Below, in pieces: positions 54,776 to 64,000 of a stretch of DNA of 64,000 nt; position 1 is the first letter of the stretch, and each line of letters begins with the position of its first letter. The DNA is from Anodontia alba (lineage: Eukaryota > Mollusca > Bivalvia > Lucinida > Lucinidae). A program made the translations under genes and the position numbers. The notes below the pieces were generated by a model that had not been told where the DNA came from, ran no database searches, and saw only the letters and a program-made list of their open reading frames with translations. The stretch covers positions 66,880,023 to 66,944,022 of the forward strand of contig OZ024826.1 of assembly GCA_964016985.1 (NCBI GenBank), written 5' to 3'.

Positions 54776-55113
54776 TCATGTCTGTATTTCCGAAGGTTCA
54801 ATATTTCGGAATTATTGTAGTAACGTAAGTAAGTATAATTAAAGACTGCATTCAGATCAACAGCAGTATATTTACAAAGTATTTTTGAATATGTTATATT
54901 TTAAGTGAATGTCTTATAAGAAAATAGTATGTTTTAAATTAATATTAATGAAAATCATTATAGATAATAAATAACCGCGGGTAATTACAAATGGCTCTGG
55001 CAGTTCAAATTATATTAGCGGAGAGGAGGCAAAAGATTATTATCTGTTTTTTTTTTTTTTTTGTTTTTTGTTTTTTTTTTTTGTTTTTTTTTTTTGCTTT
55101 TGTTTTTGTTTTG

Positions 55114-55144
<31 letters not shown>

Positions 55145-56297
55145 TGTTTGTTTTTTTCCTGCTTTCCTTGTGCATACCCCTTTTGTCTGAAATGGAAGAT
55201 TAAAATTCAATACAGTGGGAGCTTTTACCAGTTAACTTTTAAAAGGTAATTGTCAAGCGTGACTGGTCTGAATTATTTTCATAGCAGAGGAAAGAACTGC
55301 TAGTTATCCCGATACACACACAATTATAGCAAATGTAGATACCCAGAATATGGAACAACGCCCTCTCAAGGGCGTTGAACAATGGTTGAATTTCAGAAAA
55401 TATCACAATACCGGCGCTTATCCAAAATAGAATGAACCGATGAAATAATATCAATAATCTATACTTTGAAGATATGATGATAAAATCTTCAACAGAAATA
55501 CCATTATGCATGGAACAGTCAGCAACACTGCTAAACGTTATTACTGGCACCAAACTTGTTGGCCCTTAATCCTGATACAGTTTGTTACACATAATTGTGC
55601 GAGCCACTTACTCATCAGTGGATCAATACACAAAAAATCAACAACACATAAATTATCATCTCAACACTATGATAAAAAGATAAAGATAATGATAAGCCAG
55701 AGCAAAAGCAAATGACTAGTAAAATCACAATGACCCCGGCCACAGACGAGTAGGATCAAACTTCCTAATAAATATAAGTCCATTGTCTGCTGCCCGACCC
55801 ACCGTCGTTCAGTTTAATATGGTAACAAAGCAGTTAACTATTTGTGTTAACCACTAAGCATACATTCTGTCGAAAAACATCTATGCTATATCCTATCTTT
55901 TTTAGCGATCAGTAATCTGTTTTTAATTATGAACAATCCAATTAAAAAGCACATATCTGAGTTTGTAGAGTAAGTCGCTATAAAACTCGCCTTTCAACAG
56001 ATCTTGTTAAAGCCGTTTTTGTCAAGCCAACATTATATATGCCCTGTTTCACGTAACGCGTGTGACGTCGCTGTCTATAAACAAGAAATGTTTTAGATAT
56101 TCAAATTAAATTCAGACTTTGCTTCGGCATCGGAAGAATTTGATGAAGAACTGAAGTTCTCTCGGGAAGATTGTATCAACCATATCTTCAAAGATAGATT
56201 ATTGATATTAAGCAGAAACATATATGTGGGAATATTTAAAAAGGCCACGATCACGTACCTGTCAGTAATTCCTGTATGCAAATAAGGACAGACACTG

Positions 56298-56299
<2 letters not shown>
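53024..56299. other. No gene seen; foldback and homopolymers
   Basis: A hairpin of AAAAAGGAAATAATTTGCT (about 53091) with AGCAAATTATTTCCTTTTT (about 53143). Poly-G 53704-53730, T35 at 54740-54774 and TTTTG repeats at 55048-55150. The frames over the T-rich parts are low-complexity artefacts. Confidence 0.4.

Positions 56300-56357
<58 letters not shown>
56300..56357. repeat. (CA)n microsatellite
   Basis: About 28 CA units. Confidence 0.95.
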
Positions 56358-56358
<1 letters not shown>

Positions 56359-56694
56359 CACCTTTTTTACCACTTTGGGGACGAAAATCGGAGACTTGGT
56401 TTTATTAAGCGTCTGTCATAGTGTAATTTTTACTTAGAAAATTCACCAGAGACCGTATCTAGCTTCTGGGACTTCGCCCCTCAAAAAATCCCATTAAGGA
56501 GATACTGTCACTTTGGACCCATCACACACCTGGTCTTGGGCAATGTGAATGACAGCATACAACTGATATCTCTGACAGTAACATGAACACGTTTGGAATT
56601 AACTAATAACGAGTAATAATAATGAAAATAATGAATTAGCAACATCGTCAGAAAACCCTATCGGGAGGCCGAAAAAACGTCTCCTCTTACCTTC

Positions 56695-56885
56695 ACCTTA
56701 GTGCATATTACATTTTAATTATGTTTGGGATCATTGAGCCAATTCTGGTTACTTTGAAAATCGAATACCGCTTAACCCGGTAATTGGCGGGCTTATGCAG
56801 CCTCGCGAAATACATTGCTGCATATGAAGAGGATATTTAATCTTTTGTATGTTCTTTGTTTCGAAAGACAGTCTTTTAGATTTTT
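56695..56885 (+). repeat. Dispersed repeat B copy
   Basis: GGGATCATTGAGCC, TTTGAAAATCGAATACCGCT, TATGCAGCCTCGCGAAATAC and TTCTTTGTTTCGAAAGACAG in the usual order; the variable spacer is short. A small inverse fragment (CGAAAATCGGAGACTTGG) lies at 56383-56400. Confidence 0.75.
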
Positions 56886-57512
56886 ACTACATTCCTGGCG
56901 AAGCAAAGGAGAACCGGTGTTAGGTAAAGTGACTCCCATAGAATAACGACCCCGCTCATCATTCTATAGAAAAGATGAACCCTTACTGACTCCTATTAAT
57001 GGCCCCTCGATGATATGACCAGTGGGTCATAAAATTATGATGGGTTTCAAAACAACTTGGTTTATTTTATTGTTAGCGGTGAAATCAGTGTATATCTGAT
57101 GAAAATAAAAATGGTATCAATCACTAGTGAAATTATATCGTATCATTTCACCAGTGACTGATACGATTTATATATTTTCACTCCTCGCTTTGGACGACTT
57201 CGGTTTTCTTTATTGTTTCAAAAGCGGATGCTACCTCCACTTCAGATTTTTAACGCCTCTAACTTTTTTTTTCTGAGCTAAACTATCAAGTGTTGGTATG
57301 CTTTTTTCTTAGTTAGAATGTAAGGACCATTTTAGTAACAAGATTATTTTGATTAGCGAAACTTTTTGGTTTTGTCATTCCAGCGCTTCACATGCTAAGC
57401 ACTGAACGTCGACGCCATGACGTTCATGTTTTTGTTTGCGGACGTTAGTTATGACGTCAGAAACGCGCATTGGTGTGTAAATAAAATAAAAAAGAAAATT
57501 TACTCTTTTTCA
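56886..57512. other. No gene seen
   Basis: Contains an imperfect palindrome around 57118-57172 (CAATCACTAGTGAAAT / ATTTCACCAGTGACTG). Confidence 0.4.
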
Positions 57513-57633
57513 GTGAATACCATAAAATGTTCATCTCGTATAATGAAAACATTCAAATTTTCATTCGTGCTTCGCAGTGAAAATACTGATGTTTTCATTA
57601 CACTTGATGAAAATATTTATGGTATTCACAACA
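57513..57633. repeat. Foldback palindrome, about 42-bp arms
   Basis: GTGAATACCATAAAATGTTC, then ATCTCGTATAATGAAAAC (57513-57551), pairs with GTTTTCATTACACTTGATGA, then AAATATTTATGGTATTCAC (57593-57631). Imperfect, with a centre that itself pairs (ATTTTCATTCG / CAGTGAAAAT). Confidence 0.8.
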
Positions 57634-58319
57634 AAGGAGCAAATATCCTCTATATAATTGTGAAGACGATGTGTCGCGCGCAAGACCTAGGTACCCAACT
57701 CAAAGGTCAAGATCAAATAAAACAAAGGTTATATAACAACATGAGGAGCTATTCAAGATGCAAGAACAATACATTTTGGCAGCACTGATAGAAAACTGAA
57801 AGTTTAATACTAGATAGGTCAAAGAGGGCAACAAGCTTAAATATGTGAAATTCATTTTCAACCGTTTCCTAATAATTTATCTAGTCCAGGTAAGAATAAA
57901 TAAGCATGATTTATGTGTGTTGATGTCAGTTGATTGAGCAAGTTGTATGAATGAAATTCCGCGTGTTCAATCAATTTGTGTATTTTGATATAATTTCCAT
58001 TCATTATGCTTCCAAAACAATTTTACCAGTGTGTTTCTGCCATGGAGTATCATTTGGAGTCGTTTGGTTGTTATTTCTAACCCGGTAAGTACAACAATAC
58101 AAATAACTTTATTCAGCACAAAACATCATACAATGTTTGTAACCACAGAAATACAAATCAAACGGTGACAAGATACATGAAGACATTTGTTTCGTTTACC
58201 GAAGAGCAAGACTGCAAAGGTCAAAATATCATGTGAATATACTTAAGAGGCATACAATAAAAGTATCCTAGCATGACTTAACCCTTACCGCCCTTTGGGC
58301 AAATCCGGCAGACGGCCAG
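57634..58319. other. No gene seen
   Basis: Unassigned AT-rich sequence. Confidence 0.4.
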
Positions 58320-58481
58320 TCGCTGACATCCCTCAACCTCCACAAGAAATGAAATGCCAAAGTCCCTCTCCAGTAAGGACAAGGAAAATACCCTACAATG
58401 TCGCTGACATCCCTCAATCTCCACAAGAAATGAAATGCCAAAGTCCCTCTCCAGTAAGGACAAGGAAAATACCCTACAATG
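58320..58481. repeat. Two tandem copies of an 81-bp unit
   Basis: The unit TCGCTGACATCCCTCAACCT ... ACCCTACAATG occurs at 58320-58400 and 58401-58481 with about one difference. The period is a multiple of three, so a 27-codon repeat appears in translation. Flanks TTTGGGCAAATCCGGCAGAC and GTCCGCTGAAGGTTTTACCC are imperfectly inverted, suggesting a small element. Confidence 0.85.
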
Positions 58482-58589
58482 TCGTCCGCTGAAGGTTTTA
58501 CCCAAAGTGCTAAGCGCTAAGATAGGCGAATTTTACTGACAAAGAATATGGATTTAGCTAAGCTAATAATTTTAATTTTTACAGAACAG

Positions 58590-58838
58590 ACCAACTGACT
58601 GACTGAATAAATAAATAAATAAATAAATAAATGGCTGAATGAATGACGGATTGACTGACTGCCTACCTGAATAGACTGGCTGACCGAGTGACTAGATGGC
58701 GGACTGACTGGCTGACTGCCTGCCTGCCTACCTACCAGACTAAATAGAGTGGCTGATTGACTGACTGACTGACCAGATGGCAGACCGGCTGGCTGACTGC
58801 CTGCCTACCTATCAGGCTGAAATAACTGACTAATTAAC
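58590..58838. repeat. Degenerate tetranucleotide tract
   Basis: (AATA)n at 58604-58631 within a long run of GACT/GGCT/TGCC/TACC-type tetranucleotides (TGACTGACTG, GCCTGCCTGCCTACC). Confidence 0.85.
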
Positions 58839-60270
58839 TAGGTTTATAACTATTTGCCGTAAATCACAAACAAATATATAAACGAGCAAATAACCTAGCG
58901 AATAAAAATAAAAAAATAACAATAAAAGAATAGCCCAATTATAAATGAGCAGGCAACGAAGCATTAGTGTATTGGACTATTTACTACATTTGCATAGTAA
59001 ATACGCTCAGTGCACCGTGACCGCATGATTTCCAGTTGTTCGTTACGGCCTGCTGATTTACAAGTGTTTGTTCAGTCAAAACTATACACGTTCATTCATA
59101 TGGAATATATTCAATGAAGTGTTTTTCAGTCCGGCATTAGTATTCTGTGTGTAGTATGTCTGCATAGTACGTTTCAGACGTAAAGATAAAAAAGGTAAGT
59201 ATTGTGGACTGTTTATATAGGTGAAATTGTTTTAAAGGAGATAATCTTCTTAGTGTATATTTAATAATATGAGCCAATTTACATAATTTAGCTTATTTGA
59301 AGTTAAAATAATTTAATGAGATGATAATGATAATATTTATTTATATATTTATTTATTTATTTATTTTCAATCTCACTGAATTTTGCCCAGATTGCTAAGT
59401 GCAAGCGGATTTTACTGGCAAAGAAGATATATTTAGCTAAATTAGTAATTATAGTTTTTAATGTAGCTGACAAAAGATTTTCTAATTTATGTATTGTTGG
59501 CCAGTGACAAAAGTATTGATTGAAATATTTAATTCTTAATTCTCGATATTTTGGACATAAAGTATTCAAGTTGTAATAGAGTTTTAACGCCTGGAAGTCT
59601 GGATAAGTCTTTTTCAGTAGACGACATCTTCCGAGGAAGCAGGACCCAACATTTCATGGAATTGTCTCTTATAGCACTAATCAGAACTGACATCACAGAG
59701 TAGGACAAACAAAACCATTTCCATATATGGCCACTATTAATTCTTTCTTTTTCATGTTTTTTTCATTGACCATTACAGGTGAGTAATTCATTCACAAGCG
59801 AGCATGTGATTGCTATAGTGTATATGTCGATGGGACAACCCGACTGGAATAGCAAGTCTCACTCCCCGGGAAAAAAGAACATTATCATCAATTTGTCATC
59901 CATCTGAATTAGCCCAGAATGTGGTAAAGGTTAAGTCGGGTATCAGAAACATGTTTTCCGTTTTCTTTCAGTCGGTCAACGTTAGTCATTTGAAGTACAC
60001 ATATTGAGACAAAATTCAAGGATATAGTTTTCTATACCATTACAGTTCTCACCCACACCCTGCTCTAGTGCATCGTCTATCGTGCGACGGTTCAAATAGT
60101 ATCCTAGAACATATGTCCATGTGGGGAACTAAGAAAGACAAATGTTTCGTATTACTCCCAGGCCACTCATAGGTGGCATATGAGGATATGAAATACATTT
60201 ATATCACAACATGGTGATGTGCTTTATAGAACAAGCTCAGAGAGAGAGAGACAGACAGATTTACAGAGAT

Positions 60271-60274
<4 letters not shown>
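58839..60274. other. No gene seen
   Basis: Includes a (TTTA)n tract at about 59336-59366; unassigned. Confidence 0.4.

Positions 60275-60320
<46 letters not shown>
60275..60320. repeat. (GA)n microsatellite
   Basis: About 23 GA units, preceded by an imperfect GA-rich stretch from 60240. Confidence 0.95.
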
Positions 60321-60324
<4 letters not shown>

Positions 60325-61479
60325 TATTTAGTCTAATTATTCTAGATGCAGTACCCAGCAGGCAAACAACGTCGAAACAACGTCGGCTCTGAATCAGCAC
60401 TGAATCGTCGCTGCCGTAATGCCGTGTAAATGCAATATACAAAGTGCGTACATATTGGAACACTGTTGATGGAAAATACGTCTATCCTCTTGTTGTGGCG
60501 ACCGTATTGCCCTAGCATACTTAAAGTGGTACATCCTGAACATGTATAATTCTAACATAAATTAGGGGCGGATCCAGCCAGAGTGTGCTGAGTGCACGTG
60601 CACCCCTTGTATCCAAGCATATGCTTAAAGTGATCTATCATCTAACCGGCCACTTCTGCTTTCCTATTAAATGTAAATGGATTTAAATTAACTTGGTCTA
60701 AAGTGATTTTCTAGATCTTGTAATATGATTAGCTGGCTAAGATTGGCATTTTTTGAAATTTTAAAACGCAGTTTTCTAGCAAAATTTAAAAAGCATAAAA
60801 TGCGCATGCGCAATCCTTATTCTATGAATTTCAATTCCAAAAATTAAATAGCCATAGTTAAAACTTCATCACTAATAATAAAACATTAAAAACTGCAGTT
60901 CTGTCGTAGCGCAAAGCAAGAAAATGACAATGAGGTTTCAAAGATTTTGAATTTTGTAATTTTCAATTCACCTCAAAGGAAATTTAGTCAGTCCGTAACG
61001 CAAGAACAATTCGACCATTCATTTCCGGTCTGCTCTTTTGAGTATTGCCATCTTGATGATTTGTTCTGTGAAAAATCTTAAAAAAGTTTATCAGCTACTT
61101 TTTAATAGAAAATGTCAAATACCGTTTATGAGATTTAAGCCAAATGGTGGCCGGTTAGAACTTTTGACAACTGGGTGCCTCGTGAAAGTTCAACCACAAA
61201 GCAAGTTCAACCCCTAGCAGTTCAACTACAACGGCAGCCTTAAGAGTTCAGCTACAAAAGCCATGGTGCACCTGATAGTTTTGCACCCTGGCAAGTTTTG
61301 CACCCTGGCAACATTTGATTTGATTTGATTTGATTTGCACTGAAGGATGTACCCTCAGTTCCAACTACAGTAGGTCGCAAGGTCGCAAGAACGGAGCAGT
61401 AGCGAAGTTCTTTCCACATTCGAGGCACTTACTGGATTCTGATCCCTACCTGAAAATTCAGAAAAGATTCATACTTGGA
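60321..61479. other. No gene seen
   Basis: Contains repeated phrases of AAGTTCAAC/AGTTCAACTAC type (61186-61260), GCAAGTTTTGCACCCTGGCA (61291-61310) and (TTTGA)n at 61315-61337. Confidence 0.4.
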
Positions 61480-61895
61480 GGGATTGACAAGCCAGCTATA
61501 TATAAATCTTCGGGAGGTCATTATTAAGTTTTTGAGGGTTATCACCTATTATGTATGATATTATGTCATCCGCAAAAAGTAATCATTTTGTTTCTAAGAA
61601 AGAACTTGAAAATGTGTTTATGGACTATTTTTCCCATGGCCTTTCCAAAATTATCGAAAATGGATATTGGCCTATATAATTCGAGGGTTCAGATGGGTAG
61701 TCTTTTTTATGAATGGGTGTGACGTTAGCCCCCTTCCAAGATTTGGGAACAATGCTATGAAATAAGGACGAATTGAACAAAGAGAATAAGAAAAAAAGAA
61801 GCTAGGATGAAAGTTCTTTGAGCACTCAAATGTTTATGTCACCAGGCCCTGAGGACTTTATCTTTAAATTCCCCGGGGATTTAGATGAACTGTCC
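61480..61895 (-). pseudogene. LINE (non-LTR) reverse transcriptase fragment
   Basis: The minus strand encodes, across frame changes, KSSGPGDINI (motif 0, about 61850), SLFNSSLFHSIVPKSWKGAN then VTPIHKKDYPSEPSN (about 61790-61680), YRPISIFDNFGKAMGKIVHK (about 61675-61610) and, after an internal deletion, LFADDIISYIIGDNPQKLNN (about 61580-61520). The FADD box is the RT active site. The segment between MIT and FADD, which should hold the GSxLxPLLF motif, is missing. Jockey/CR1-like clade is likely but unproven. Confidence 0.75.
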
Positions 61896-64000
61896 GGTGT
61901 TACGCCATAGGCGGCCAAGACGCACCGAGGGTGCCTTCCAATTTGATTAAGCTCCGGGTTGGGCGATGCCTAACTGTACCACTACACAGAAGACTCTAAC
62001 AAAGTTAGAATTTTTACATTTTTTACATATACTATTGACAACACATAATAATACAGACATTAACATCATTAGCATAATACAACACTTCACACAATTTGAC
62101 GCAAATCTCTTCACGTTGGCACGGTTGGGGTACATAACTTGATTAACCTGTCTTTGTTAATCAGTTTAATACACTCCCAACCAAATGAGGATAACTCTGT
62201 GTGCCACTGTGAAGAGATTGCCTCCCTTTCCAATAATATTTGGCGCCTTTATCTTTTTTAACGTTTTATTACACTTTTTAATTAATGATCGATCCCATTG
62301 TTTATTATTGATTATCTTATTTTTCATATATTCATAACTATCTATTCACAGCCTTAATTTTCTTGTATGTCGGAATCACTTGAACATTTTGTTCACTGTT
62401 CCCAGTTCTGGCTGTTTACACCATCGTGTTAGATTCTTACTTGGCGGCTTCTGCTTGCCCAAGACTGGAAGCTAAGCGCTGCACCTCATTTTGAGATCAA
62501 CTGACCTTGGAAGGACATGGAAGGACACAATTAAAAACAAACAAACACAGAGACATGTTCTATAATAACCTTAGATGAAGCCTGCTAAGATTCTACCCAT
62601 TATTCTACAATGACGCACGTCACCGTATAGTGTGAGTGACGTCATTGACATCGCGGCTGAATATCCGACGCCATTATAGACCCATTAGTGACGTCGACGT
62701 GACTCATCCGTGACCTTCATCCCTATTAATGACGTCGACGCGGTCGACGGTGAGCGCCTGCTTACCGTTGGTAACGTCGTCCGCTTAACATCATATCATA
62801 TGCAAGCTCCACTTACATATACAAATGATAATAATGTATGAATGACAATCAGGGACATGACGTTCCAAATGTCGCAACCCTAAATGTCACTGACAATACT
62901 AATGTCAGAGGGAGAGTAGTATTAGATCAACTCCAACTATATATTACAAACTCACGAAATCGGATCACTTACATTGTAACAGTGATTATGCATGCGGAAC
63001 AATACAAATTTTACAACCATTTCTTAAAATAATTAATTCAATTAACTTAGAAAAGAGAAAAAAAACTTTGCGTATGTATGTGCGTGTATGCATGTCTATG
63101 TTCGTGCATATGTTTGCGTATTGCGTATGCGTATGTAACCCAAAATGTCTGGCCTACGGTATCGCGCATTTTACATTGGCTATTCCGATCCTGCACTGTT
63201 TATGTGTATAAACTAAATCGCACCTTGCGCCTGCTACTTCAAAAAAACTGGTCAGTCCGCACATGCCAGCGCGGCCTGCTCAGTGTCCCCGATAGAAGTT
63301 ACAATTCTCGCAACCTGAGGAATTCCGACCAGACCGCACAACCTGGTGCAGCCTGCTCAGCATTCCTGAAATCAGCAAGGTAACACATGCAGAATCGGAC
63401 TAGCGTGCGCTGCAATATATAGTTTATAGGTTTACTATTCAGACACAGACATTTTCCTGCTTTTGAAATTTGAACAGACAAAACTACAAACAAATAAATA
63501 ATATTAATATAAATCAACGACTCACCGAACTGTCCAATTATAATGCAAACGGATCTTTTACGCTGTCCTTCGAATTGGACTGTATCGGTGAGTTTATATA
63601 TAGTAAGGCTGCATCAATTGCACGATATGTGCGGGATTTTGCAAACATTTTGCGATTTTCTCGCTTTCTGCGTTTCGCAACCAGTTTAGCCTTATTAAAG
63701 TTGCGTAAGTTGCGTAACTTATATATCACGCTACTATTAATAACAAATGGAATGGGCCCTTCCTCTAATAGGTATTAAACTTAGTCAGCTTGCACTGCAT
63801 TCTGCTCTGGGTCGTTACAAAGGCCCCTCAATAATTTTTCTTTGCCATGATACAGTAACCACGCAAGAGAACCTCTGTACTCGAAATCCGCAGTAGTCGC
63901 GGGTTGGCTGCAGTCGACCAGGGCAGAAATTGGAGTTACTTTTGTGTACCGGAATATTAAAAAAAGTATGTATTTCTAAATATGCTACTTTTGGAAGTTT
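61896..64000. other. No gene seen; TGACGTC cluster
   Basis: Three TGACGTC sites lie at about 62638-62740 in a locally CpG-rich patch. A degenerate GCGTATGT run lies at 63068-63140. The frames of 60-100 codons at 63078-63780 overlap on both strands and show no domain. Confidence 0.4.

Noticed and set aside
54991..55249. Phe-rich frames resembling membrane proteins
   Set aside because: Low-complexity poly-T/TTTTG sequence.

Overview
The window looks like nuclear DNA of a marine invertebrate, most likely a bivalve mollusc. The evidence is an AT-rich background without long host ORFs, dense repeats, Polinton, mariner, Ty3/Gypsy and LINE remnants, tRNA-derived SINEs, and tandem arrays ending in GACGG/GACA tracts of a type known from bivalves. 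The species assignment is inference. I found no convincing host protein-coding gene and no functional tRNA or rRNA gene.

The main coding content is one GC-rich Polinton/Maverick (endogenous adintovirus-like) element at 1855-16664 (14.8 kb), bounded by 223-bp terminal inverted repeats that are about 93% identical. Gene order from the left is: small Cys-rich protein (+), protein-primed DNA polymerase B (+), RVE integrase (-), a 97-codon protein (-), a membrane/coiled-coil protein (-), two small proteins (-), FtsK/HerA-type packaging ATPase (-), major capsid protein (-), then a structural-type block (acidic N-terminus/amphipathic C-terminus protein +, unknown protein -, candidate minor capsid +, a decayed stretch +, two-hydrophobic-segment protein +) and a small terminal ORF (-). 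Nearly every gene has frameshifts or stops, and the polymerase has also lost several catalytic residues. It is a dead provirus-like copy. No protease was recognised, and no target-site duplication is visible.

Right of it, 16.7-31 kb is AT-rich DNA with microsatellites, several dispersed repeat families (called A, B, C here), a mariner transposon (23567-24800) inserted in the arm of a foldback element, and a duplicated tRNA-derived SINE.

The most unusual object is at 31060-38346: a 7.3-kb giant foldback element. It has matching termini beginning TGTCA, a 4-bp CCGG target duplication, and two arms made of about 22 and 12 tandem monomers of roughly 170-190 bp in opposite orientation. It interrupts a copy of repeat A whose uninterrupted relative lies at 26.2-26.95 kb, so both insertion and boundaries can be read directly. 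A 5'-truncated reverse transcriptase fragment (about 785 bp) sits inside one monomer. The ends resemble those described for Ginger transposons (TGTNR, 4-bp duplication), but no transposase is encoded.

The second half holds a truncated Ty3/Gypsy relic on the minus strand (38616-41380; gag, protease, RT, RNase H, no integrase), three adjacent bivalve-type tandem-repeat elements (41.58-45.1 kb), more copies of repeats A and B, foldback palindromes, a SINE with a (TAGA)n tail (52.70-53.02 kb), microsatellites and a LINE RT fragment (61.48-61.89 kb). The rest is sequence in which I see no gene.
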